A stretch of 64,000 bases of DNA from positions 1,851,001 through 1,915,000 of the forward strand of contig JADANN010000443.1 in NCBI GenBank assembly GCA_018806985.1, written 5' to 3'. Shown piece by piece: positions 55,219-64,000 of this stretch. Numbering within the stretch: position 1 is the first letter of the stretch; every line of letters begins with the position of its first letter. Made by a program: the position numbers and the translations under genes. Origin of the DNA: Angiostrongylus vasorum. Taxonomy: Eukaryota > Nematoda > Chromadorea > Rhabditida > Metastrongylidae. The notes under the pieces were generated by a model, which saw only the letters and a list, made by a program, of their open reading frames with translations, did no database searches and was not told the DNA's origin.

Positions 55219-57430
55219 TTAACTTGCTTCATTTTCAGTGGATTTAAGAAGAGTTAGATTAGTTCTCTTTGTAGGACGTCGCTGTTTAAATTACCTAGGC
55301 TTATTGCGAATCCGTGTAGATAAACTAAACTTCTAAACAACATAAGCTATAAGTTAGTAAGCTTAGGAATTACCGTAATAGAATTTGTTCCGATATTATT
55401 CACGAAACTGCACTTCTTGTAAACAAACACTAGCAGTTTACCTTAACCGTACTTCCGCATTTTTTCTGGCAGCTATCATGATCTTCATATTTTAGTATGT
55501 CAAACAGAGGCGTCGTACAGCCAGGAGGAACTTCAGCTCCCAACAGCTTCTGTTTCAAAACTTGCCTAAACAGGATAGGATAAGGACGTGATCTGCCACA
55601 TAAAAAAAAGTAAAAAATGACCTCCCGGCGTTGGTCAGTTCCTGAGGGATGCACCATGCATTCGACTTCACTAAGCATTATTGGAAGTGATTGAATGCAT
55701 ATCTGGCATTTGCAATGACTCGCAGTGGCCTACCGATGTACCGAGCCAGTGCTGCTATCCTCCAGACAAGTCTGGTACCAATTTGCCGACCCCGGAGCGA
55801 TTGGAGGTTTGGTGAGCCTTGGGAGCGGGGATCGATCCCGTGTGCATTGCACGCGCATCCAACTGCGCTACGCGCTTCTATATCTACCATATATTTCAAA
55901 ATAATTACCAATTCTGGGCTCACAATCGCCGTTAAACAATCGAAACTTGTCTCGTTGTTCCGCAAATACAACAACAGTTGCTGGCTCTTACAAGCATTAA
56001 GAAAATGAGCCCAAAATACAGGGAATTAGTAATCAATCCTCCGGAATCAGGAAAAAAGACGATAACTCCGTACCACACGGAAAGCAAGAAACCAATTCTA
56101 ACACGATACTCACCCAATTCGTATATTCCCTTCTTCGGCATTGGAGTCCTTTGTCCACATACTGATCTGAACAAGAAAATTACTAGTTCTATCCTTACAG
56201 AAAGGAATTTCATCAACAGACCTTGCTGCCTTTACCGCGTACATTACAAACGAGACCACAGATAAGATCCATATCGTCGCCAAACTGCTCGCCTATCATT
56301 GCGATGAGAATCTCCAGCCAAATCAAGTCCATAATTTCACCCGGCCTTCCCTTCTCAATCTAAATCACGTATGCATGAATTTCATTCAGCAAAGTCCCAT
56401 AAATCAGGTAGATAAACTTAAAATACCTTTCGAAATGACCATGTTGTTAATTTGTGCACATCTAAAACAAACAACAACACTAAAAACAACGGAAAAACAA
56501 AGCCGACTCACATTGATAAGCCAACGGCCGCCTTTGAGATTCTCAGGCACTTCCCACATAGGTGGGATACCACACTTGAAAACACTGTAGTCACAAAGAC
56601 AGTTCAGACCAGATGGCGGCCGAATGTTGTTATAAAGACTGAAAATCCTCAACAGATCGCATATGAAAAAGATGAAGTAAAAAGCAAGACTACTGAGAAA
56701 TCCGTCCGCGAATAGACCAGCATACTTAAGCTACTTACGCCCAAAACTCTTCCACAGTGCTAAATGTGCAGACAGGCTTGAGGCGATCTTCCCAGCTCGC
56801 TTGTCGGTCGTCGTTCAAATACCAATAGGTCCACTTATGCTTTAGAGGATGAAGAGCCTGAAGTAGAACGAAAAGCATTCTGAGTAGAAAGAAAACCCAT
56901 TTACTACCATCTTCCCCACTGATCTCATGGGAAGCGAACTACGATCGTCCCCAACGAATTAGTCCTGGATCTTTTTCCGGTAGAGGATAACCTAACTATA
57001 CTTATATTACCCCTTCTATTCGATCGTGCAAGTGGTTAAGGCAACTGATCCGTGGGTCTGATCAGAAACAGAAATGAAGTAACATATTGGAAGTGTGATT
57101 GGAAGAAAAAGTGTATCTGCTATAAGCGTGTATAAGCGGAGAACACAGGCTTGGGACTAGAGCACAACAGGTATCAAGCACTACCTTACTGGTGCGTCGA
57201 ACCTTTCTATAATGAACTAGACTATTGATTATATCGGTGACACTCTCATTGCTAGTGCCAGCAAGAACTTCTTGCTTTGAAAAACAACTGGAGGGATTCG
57301 TTAACATTCAAGAAATCAGGAATGTCATTACCAGCGGTTCGGGTACAGCGATATTCTCTTCCTCATTTTTCTGCACATCCTCGATCACTTCATCTCGAAT
57401 ATCCTGTTCTTTCCGTTCATCATCAGCCAT
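55219..57430 (-). CDS. ife-3: eIF4E-family cap-binding translation initiation factor (ife-3-like)
   Basis: Seven exons (minus): 57,430-57,332; 56,857-56,739; 56,638-56,512; 56,359-56,222; 56,166-56,114; 55,565-55,442; 55,281-55,219. Phases join throughout to about 240 residues. Family blocks: ALHPLKHKWTYWYLNDD, ASWEDRL, STVEEFWALYNNIRPPSG, GIPPMWEVPENLKGGRWLIN, IGEQFGDDM, CNVRGKGSKISMWTKDS, ILKYEDHDSCQKK. The two Trp that stack on the m7G cap (ASW; PPMW) and the following Glu are present, as in class I eIF4E. Both early Trp argue against the 4EHP class. By eye it is closest to C. elegans IFE-3/IFE-1/IFE-5, cytoplasmic proteins recruiting capped mRNA. The 33-residue N-terminus is acidic. Exon 4 uses a weak GTCTGT donor. 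For exon 6 a TTTAG acceptor at 55,566 gives a better family match than the CAG at 55,593. Paralogue assignment is uncertain. Confidence 0.9.
55620..55885 (-). repeat. SINE-B copy inside the last long intron of the eIF4E gene
   Basis: CTGAGGGATGCACCATGCAT, GGCCTACCGATGTACCGAGC, TGGTACCAATTTGCCGACC and the head part GATCGATCCCGTGTGCATTG match other copies. Same strand as the host gene. It lies just upstream of exon 6. Confidence 0.75.
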
Positions 57431-57450
57431 CTGAATTCACTGGTCAGTGG

Positions 57451-57460
57451 CTAAAAGGAG
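57451..57460 (-). promoter_or_regulatory. Candidate spliced-leader acceptor upstream of the eIF4E start
   Basis: On the minus strand CCTTCTCCTTTTAG ends about 20 bases before the ATG, a strong pyrimidine tract plus TTTTAG. No upstream exon is apparent. This is what a trans-splice acceptor would look like in a nematode. A second acceptor-like GAATTCAG abuts the ATG itself. Confidence 0.4.
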
Positions 57461-57959
57461 AAGGAACGAAACAACAAGATAGGCGGACACAGCGGTAGAC
57501 GTCAATGGCTCAATACAAACAAACTTAGAGGATTTAGAAAGAGAACTCCTTATGAGGAGAGGACTTAACTTACACACAAGAGAAACACACTGAACAACAA
57601 CAAACTGCTTAGCGCATACGTAAACGTTCGGCGAACAACGCACGATAAAATGGCCTATCGATTAGAGCGAAAAAAGTTGACTGGAGCGCCATATCATACT
57701 CTAAGTGGGCATTGGTTCAACATATACGTGACGAACTGCTTATTCGACAACAGACAGTAATTTCTTTATTAATAAAGTACTGAATGAGTTGACAACTTTG
57801 CCGACTTAACGAACATGCCTTATTCTATCGCCATAGAGGAATACATACATTTAGTTTTGCAAAGCATTCTCTCAATTTTCATTAAAGTAGAAATTTCCAA
57901 AGGTTGAGAAAGAAATCGAACTCGCGATTAACTGATTAGCACACATAAAGCTGTTGATA
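57461..57959. other. Upstream region of the eIF4E-family gene
   Basis: No exon or repeat recognised; presumed to hold the promoter. Confidence 0.3.
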
Positions 57960-58316
57960 TACAGCAATGATGTTGGGGTATTTGCAAAACTCTGGAAAAA
58001 ACTTAACAACATTGTGATTTCGACTACAGCCTCACCTTGACGGGGTTCAGTGCCGCTTTGGGCTCCCCAGATCAATCCCGTTGACGGGTGATTGCTGATG
58101 GCACTGGCAGATAGGAAACTAGCTGAGAGAAGACCGAAGCGAAGGACCCGCATATGTGGTGGTGAACGCGTTAGGACCCCGAAAAGGGCATGTTCGATCC
58201 TCACGGCAGACATCCGCGGTACGGAGTTTTGCAAATATCTCAACATCATTGTCGTTTAATTCTATATAATACCTTGCCGTGAAAAAATTGTAGTGGGCGG
58301 TAAATAAAAAAAAGAG
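57960..58316 (+). repeat. SINE-A copy with inverted ends
   Basis: Full forward unit: leader CTCCCCAGATCAATCCCGTT, GCTGATGGCACTGGCAGATA, tRNA-like part ATATGTGGTGGTGAACGCG and CATGTTCGATCCTCACGGC (B box), body CGGAGTTTTGCAAATATCTC, tail GGCGGTAAATAAAAAAAAG. A short inverted copy of the body (CAATGATGTTGGGGTATTTG) caps the 5' end. Confidence 0.75.
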
Positions 58317-59684
58317 TTAACGTTGTTGTTATATACATTAAGGTATTAAGTAGTTTGAAATATTAAAATCTCCAATCCAGGTGTGGCAGTAGTCATCGAT
58401 TCGTTGGAGGACACCGGGGTGTCCTGCTGGACGAGATTTCATCTGTTCAGTCAATCTCGTGCCCTAAATTCAACATTCCGTGGGCTTCATGGGACCTTCA
58501 TCTTGGTGGAATGGAAGAACTTGTAAGCAATGTATTGTAGACTTTAATGGTCTTTGTTTCAATCAATGCACAGCGACCGATGTGCATTGAGTTCAATGCG
58601 TTTGGTTTGGAAACAACGACAATAGGTCCAGTTTGACCGAAGCAGAGGAAAAACGCTGTTTCATAAGCACAGTTGATGAAGAGGTGTGACGAATTTCTTC
58701 ATGAATTTAATGAATCCATTAGTTGTTCGTTTCGCTCAACAAATGCAACTATAGATTGTCTCTCTGGCATGACAGTGCGCGTGACATTTCCGAGTTTTCC
58801 CTGCCCTATTTTTGAACGACAACGTGGACAATTTCCAGGAGACGAAGTCAGCTTCACATGAAAAAAAGATCACATGACAGACAGCAAGCTGTATAGCAGT
58901 TAAACCCGTTAGGCGACAGCTAAAGGCTGAACGCGATAGAGCAAAAGCACTCAGATTTGGAACGTTTTTACAAAACTATGTCCTTTTCTCGAGAGGAATC
59001 GATGTCCTGGAGTGTTTGCTTAAGTCGATGGGATGGGAATATTTGCTATAGGATCAATGGATTTCATCTGTTCGCATCGATCATGCTGTGAAGAGAGAAT
59101 GTCGTCCATGCAGTTTGTCCTTGACGATGGCGCCAGCAGGAGAAGTAGAACTATTGATAGTTTAGGTTAGGATTTCCTCTATCGGATTAGGGAGCTTGAA
59201 CTGATCCAATGTACATGTTGTACGGGAGGCCGTTCTCCAGTGTTTCTTCTACATCTCACATTCTTTTTCTATTCAAGCACTGACGTAAATTATCAAGTTC
59301 ATACATAACTAACACATAAACACTTCCAGTTCTTGAGAGCTTCGATTACCCGATTGTTAAGTCGTGATAAAGCTAATGAAGACAGAAGTCTTCTTATAAT
59401 AAAAGGTTAAAATTTCTTGCATTTCACTAATTTTGTAAAGTTTCTGGTGAATACTTGTGCACTGACAGTGGTGAAAAAAAAACAGGAGAACTTTCGAGTG
59501 ACGCCTATAGCGACTTCAAGACCCAAAATTGTCGGTCGTTGTGCAAACCTTCTCCTACATGTTAGCACTGAGAAAGGATCGTACGATCGCATTGCTTTTC
59601 CAAGACATCGGACCAGCTAACGAGTTCGAATAGCTGGAATTTGGTGCTTGGGAATCGGTGGTGACTCAAACCGGGCGGTTCGTC
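58317..59684. other. Mostly unassigned
   Basis: Apart from the exon candidate at 58,699-58,851 nothing was recognised. A minus frame near 59,021-59,160 (LSIVLLLLLAPSSRTNCMDD) resembles a secretion signal but has no splice support. Confidence 0.3.
58699..58851 (-). CDS. Candidate terminal exon with CxxC, unknown
   Basis: 50 codons and a stop: SSPGNCPRCRSKIGQGKLGN, then RTVMPERQSIVAFVERNEQL and MDSLNS. The CPRC with basic residues could be half of a zinc ribbon or RING. The acceptor is GTGAAG after a T run, which is unusual. A plus-strand frame overlaps and cannot be fully excluded. Confidence 0.3.
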   Translation of the reverse strand: MTSSPGNCPRCRSKIGQGKLGNVTRTVMPERQSIVAFVERNEQLMDSLNS

Positions 59685-59750
59685 ATGTCAGCGACGGACG
59701 CAGGCACTGCACCATCGAGCATCTACGGGCGTGCGCTAGCATTTTTCGCC
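59685..59750 (+). CDS. Candidate first coding exon, unknown
   Basis: ATG followed by 21 codons (SATDAGTAPSSIYGRALAFF) ending exactly at a GTGAGT donor in phase 0. The start looks like the N-terminus of a membrane protein. Downstream exons were not found before the window content turns to repeats. Confidence 0.3.
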
Positions 59751-59888
59751 GTGAGTGAAGCGACGAATATGGCAAATGTTTCCACTAAGAATGTCTCAGT
59801 TCTAAAGTTGTACTTATCACAGATATTTTAGAATGTCATATTACAAGAATTGAAGTCACAGGATCATTTACTGGTACTGTAGAATACC

Positions 59889-59894
59889 GTTTAT
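59889..59894 (-). terminator. Possible poly(A) signal for the proline-rich gene
   Basis: AATAAA on the minus strand about 225 bases after the stop at 60,118. Confidence 0.3.
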
Positions 59895-60117
59895 TCATTG
59901 GTAAATCTAGAAATTGTATGAGACGAATGCGATGTGACCTAAGAGAAATCATCAAATGTTACAATAGTGAAAAGTGTACAAAGGTGGCAATTAGTCAATA
60001 GAGAGCACTCGTTGAAAGTAACCCGACGATCAAGCATGTACGAAGAAGGAACCACTGGCAGAGACGTGGTTAAACACGAATGGCATTAGAAAATAACAGC
60101 ACAGCAATTTACAAATA

Positions 60118-60455
60118 CTAAATATGGAAGTAATCTGACGATAGTGATTGTTGGTAGCACGACAACTGTGGCGATAAGCCTGGCGGTCTTGTGGGTACCA
60201 TGGGCGGCGCGTCAAAAATGGGAGATGTTATGCAGCTATCAAACCCGTCGGCGAATTTTGACTCTAACGATGAGGTAGAGCTTCCATTTATGAGGCCCAG
60301 TGGCTGAATAGGAGGGAGTATTGGTGGTTTCGGTGGCAAAATATTAGGCGGTGGAGGACGTTTCTGAAGAGTGGAGGAGCCACTGGGAACCAATGCGGGA
60401 ATCGCCATCGATTCCGCTTCATTAGTCTTCCGCGAACCGATTGTGCAGAAACCTT
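60118..60455 (-). CDS. Proline-rich C-terminal exon, unknown protein
   Basis: The open frame encodes SSTLQKRPPPPNILPPKPPI, LPPIQPLGLINGSS, SKFADGFDSCITSPIFDAPP and MVPTRPPGLSPQL, with a stop at 60,118. Repeated PxxP runs are typical SH3- or WW-binding tails of adaptor proteins. The 5' border is unclear: the frame is open back to about 60,455 and the best-looking acceptor (TTATACAG) would require another frame. No upstream exon was identified. Confidence 0.4.
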
Positions 60456-61069
60456 AAACATGATCTGTATAAATGATGGTTATATTGAGTTCAAAATGAG
60501 GAATATTGTCAACCAAAATTGGAAATATGAAGAAAGAAGTTCACAAACGTATACACGACTTACTCAAATATTAAGAGTTGTAGAACCGAACATGTTACCC
60601 GGCTGAAGTCTGGGAAAAAATTATTCGTTTACTAGAACATGTTACGAACACTCTATCGATCCACAGTTTTTTCCCTGTTTCCAGTTTCGTCCAAAGTAGC
60701 TGGGTACTTCTAACTAGCGCTTAAGATAGAAAGAAACAATCGGAAGACCATACGGTGAAATTCGTCCCAAATTTTCGTGGTTTTCTTTTTCTCCACTACC
60801 GTTATGGTGGACTGGACCAAACTTTTTTATTCTCCATTAAACTACGTAGATATCGACATGAGGATTTACAAGCACTTTTCCTGGACATATCATAGTATTT
60901 TCCTTTAATTCTCTCTGTCTCACTGTTGCAGTGAGCAAACGTGTCCGATAATTCTGTTCAGAAAGCAAGCTTATGACTAAAAGTTACCAAGATAGGATCT
61001 GGAAGGCAGCCTATTATGAACTTAAAAAGAGAAACACCGAAAAAATAACCACATAGGGAAAACCTCATG
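60456..61069. other. Unassigned sequence
   Basis: A minus-strand TTTTCCCAG acceptor and GTAAGT donor enclose about 44 bp near 60,566-60,610, possibly a small exon of the proline-rich gene; frames do not settle it. Confidence 0.25.
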
Positions 61070-61465
61070 CAATTCTTTGTATTCTTGTTGAGCAAACGCA
61101 AGGTGTTATTATTTCTTTATTTACGCCCGAGCTGACGTTTCGGTGGATTTCGCCTTCCCCAAAGCCTGGGAAGGTCAAGTTGACCGCAACCTATCCACCC
61201 AAACACCTTCATAACCAAAAAGAGGAAATGCAAAACCAAGATTTCAATCAATGAACAGAGAATAGCTTTTTCCCACATTCACCGCTTTCTATGAGTCTTC
61301 TATTGAATATGTCACGTGGAGACCAACCGCGCACAGTTCACATGGAAGCGTAATGTGCCCATTCTACAGAATAACAGGCTTATATAGCATGATAATGAGG
61401 CATTCCTCCTTTCGGTTCATTTCCCGGATTTTGGAATTAATCCAGAAAGCCTCGAGAGTTTGCAA
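61070..61465 (-). mobile_element. Penelope-like element 3' end with near-intact hammerhead
   Basis: The minus strand matches the 10.9-11.3 kb copy over the GIY-YIG tail, the 3' region (GAAAGCGGTGAATGTGGG) and the end TTGCTCAACAAGAATACAAA. The hammerhead at 61,130-61,172 keeps stem II, GAAAC, GUC and AGCU, but the CUGAGGA box reads UUUGGGGA-like, so it should be inactive. Confidence 0.65.
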
Positions 61466-61829
61466 TTATAATTGCTTCTGCCAATTCTGACAGGTGACAT
61501 GGAATAACTCTGCTATTGCCTTCTTGAGTCAGGCGATGATTTGCGGGGATATCAGAAACTGATTACAGGTGACTATGAAGTTGAACTAGTCCTTCAAAAG
61601 TGACCATCTCTAGAGAAATTCTTCGAATCAGCAAAAGCGCTCTAGTTTCATAATAGTCATAACCAAATCTGAGAAAGCGCAAAGAAAAAAGCTCGAAGAC
61701 GGCATTATTACACCTCTTATTAACTGATCATGGACCACCTGCCAAGGGAGAGTGAAAACATCGTTTAGCACTCATATTCAAGTAGATTTACAGATAGTCC
61801 TCACAGAGGTATCGCATGACGGTTAACTG
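61466..61829. other. Unassigned sequence
   Basis: Nothing recognised between the PLE end and the RTE 5' UTR. Confidence 0.3.
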
Positions 61830-64000
61830 CGAGGTAACGTGGCGCGTCACCAGGAGGACAGTAGGGGGCTAATTGCTGAACAAAAGCGACTTTCGCTTCC
61901 CTGAAGCGAAGATGGATCAGTGAATGGATTCCTTGTTTCTGCTGCGCCGATTTCGCAAATACGTTCTACATTTATGTGGACGTATCCATGCAGGCGAATT
62001 TGGTGTGTTCTAATTTATATGGATTATATTACACGAGTCAATTCGGTCAAAAGCCTGCAATCAAGAAACAGGGAAGTATGTGGAAGGCAGCTAGGAGTCG
62101 CCTTCAACAAATAAGCTTCCCGTCCACTCCGAGAGAGGCTGGATAGCTACCCGTGAGTATACCCAGACTCCACATTTTGAGTATCAAAAGATAAACACAA
62201 TGAAGGAAAAGGGGCTCATTCCCATGACCTCGAAAGAGCACCCGAAGCGGCAGCGTTGGTCAAGAGAAGTACGAAGAGGCTGCCAAAATCGCAGGACTAC
62301 TTCTAGGCTGCCTAAATCGCAAAGGGCTAAGGTGACGATCTATAGCTACATTGCACACACACTTACATTTGAGCCCCTCGACTTGGTCACACAGACAAGA
62401 AGGATAAGCTATGACGTCATCGGAATGGCTGAGATAGGAGAATGCCACCATTCAACGTCGTCTATTATACTGGACAGGAGCTGTTCCTGGGAATGTGCGA
62501 CAATAAAGGAGTCGGTGGCGTCGGCGTTCTAGTCAACATGAATTTGGCCAAGAACATCGACTCATTCGAACAACTAACAACCCGAATCGGAAGTTTACGA
62601 TTGCAGTGATGTGGATCATCACCGGCTTTGACAGTCTTCGTCGTTTACGCGCCTACATCAAACTATGACGGAGAAGAAGTCGATGCGTTGCACATGGTCT
62701 TGTATGGGTTCTACACAGAAGAGCATACGTTCTTTAAGGTCACCGTTGGAGATTTTAACGCTAGGATTGGGCCAAGAAGAAGGTCTGAAGAACACCACAT
62801 TGGGACCCACCGATTAGAATGGAATAAACAAGGTGAGCGGCTCTCTGAGTTTATCATGGCGACCAAGACCATCCATGGTAACTCGCAAGTCCAGAAGCCC
62901 CACTCTCAACTCTGGACGTGGGAATCTCCCAGTGCAGAGTACCATAACGAAGTAGACCACATCATAATAAATCGAAGATTTTGCCTCAGCGATGCTGTTG
63001 TCCCAAAAATGCTACACGACATCAAACCATCGCCTCCCTTCGTGCAAGAGCTCATTTCTTGCGGAAAGAAGAAAAGGCCGTTAAATTCAAAAAACGAAGT
63101 CCCAAAACCACCATAAACTGGAACTTAATCAATTCACTAGTTGGCTGTTGAGAAGGTGCCATTTTCGAAAACATCGACGAAGAATACGATAGGCTCATTC
63201 AACATCTTCACGTTGGCGCTATGAAATCTGAGAGTTCGAAAGTCACCAAGAGACGTCGGTCTTCCGAAACACTCGACATCATATGTCAGCGTGGAATCGC
63301 ACGAGCTACATACAACCACCAACTGACTTCCGCACTTGCAAAACGATGAAGAGAGGCGGTGAAAGAACAACTTAAGGACAGAACAGTAGCAGTTATAGCT
63401 AAGGTAGAAAAGAATGAAAAAGCATTCGCAAAGCCCACCGAAGCTTCGCCAATTACAAAACTAAGATGATTGCACTCTGACGTCCCCACGAATCAGTTCC
63501 AGCTTCCAGAAAGGCAATGAAGAACATGATTCACGATTACTGTTAAGATCTCTTCAACAGTCACGTCCTCCTACCCTCACATAAAAATAAAGGAGGATGG
63601 ATATGTCCGAAATCCAACGTGCTACTTCGTCGGTGAAAAATCGAACAGCACCAAGTTCGGACAGGATGAGATCTGCACACTCGAAGAGCTTTCCGCCAGT
63701 CCTCATAAACACACTGGTTCGGCTGTTCACACGTCGCCTGTCTAAATGCAATGTTCCTACTCAGTGGAAGACCAGCAAGACACTGTTATTGTTCAAGAAG
63801 TGTGACCTACACGATATCGGCAACTACCGTCCAATCTACTTGCTCTCTGCCGTCTACAAACTATTCACTCGAGTCATCCTGAACAGGATTGACGGAACAC
63901 TGGACGAAGGGAAGCGATATGAACAAGCAGAGTTTCGAAAAGGATTTAGTACAATCGACCACATCCACACGATAACAAGGCTCATCTGAAGTATCAGCGA
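61830..64000 (+). mobile_element. RTE-clade retrotransposon, 5' UTR, endonuclease and start of RT (runs off the window)
   Basis: 5' UTR about 61,830-62,330 (aligns with 47.4-47.9 kb). Endonuclease: RRISYDVIGMAEIGE near 62,400-62,440; after a frameshift GVGVLVNMNLAKNIDSF near 62,520-62,570; ALTVFVVYAPTSNYDGEEV near 62,625-62,680; VTVGDFNARIGPRR (GDFNA active-site block) near 62,740-62,785; LWTWESP and [12 protein letters not shown] (Asp-His pair) near 62,915-62,985. Linker 63,150-63,450. RT start: SVKNRTAPSSDRMR, WKTSKTLLLFKK, NYRPIYLLSAVYKLFTRVI near 63,820-63,880 and AEFRKGFSTIDHIHTITRLI at the end. Only a few breaks; the best preserved RTE copy here. Confidence 0.85.

Noticed and set aside
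59407..59620. Overlapping frames near 59.4-59.6 kb
   Set aside because: Plus and minus frames overlap, and neither has acceptor and donor pairs or family resemblance.

Overview
The window is animal nuclear DNA, and everything recognisable points to a nematode, most likely a strongylid or hookworm-like worm. The grounds are split genes with short T-rich acceptors (TTTCAG or TTGCAG), an eIF4E gene of the nematode ife-3/ife-1/ife-5 type, a nematode chemoreceptor of the Sra/Srab type, and several RTE-clade retrotransposon copies, Penelope-like elements (PLEs) and mariner relics. The species call is inference from protein families recognised by eye; no search was run. No bacterial operons, CRISPR arrays, rRNA genes or plausible tRNA genes were seen.

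Host genes are sparse. (1) 6,008-10,534 (+): a four-exon Srab-like chemoreceptor with seven membrane segments, broken by two frameshifts. (2) 32,238-37,563 (+): four exons, each a multiple of three and in phase 0, encoding a charged, probably coiled-coil protein; its last large intron holds an antisense ORF with a possible BEN domain. (3) 55,219-57,430 (-): a complete seven-exon eIF4E-family gene with a candidate trans-splice acceptor and a poly(A) signal. (4) Weaker candidate exons near 19.4, 49.0, 52.7, 54.2, 58.7, 59.7 and 60.1 kb.

Most of the rest is mobile DNA. RTE copies lie at 0.8-3.4 (a second, older type), 24.8-26.5 (-), 27.7-30.0, 30.3-31.0, 37.7-39.5, 42.3-43.1 (-), 46.5-47.9 (-) and 61.8-64.0 kb (cut by the window edge). 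PLE pieces include a reverse transcriptase at 20.5-21.5 kb and GIY-YIG endonuclease 3' ends at 10.9, 15.0, 17.9, 26.6 and 61.1 kb. Two mariner transposase relics lie at 16.2-16.9 and 23.5-24.8 kb. Three families of short repeats with tRNA-like heads (called here SINE-A, SINE-B and SINE-C) are scattered throughout, often nested in the larger elements.

The most interesting signal is RNA-level: PLE 3' ends and a related short repeat family carry hammerhead-ribozyme motifs. Two (10,930-10,972 minus; 1,387-1,424 plus) have all core residues, both short stems and a GUC cleavage site. Other copies are degenerate, arranged in tandem (17.3-17.7 kb) or as foldbacks (23.7-24.1 kb, with an 11-bp target duplication). 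A second unusual structure is the palindromic form of SINE-A, with near-perfect inverted arms of about 140-150 bp at 48.4 and 52.0 kb.
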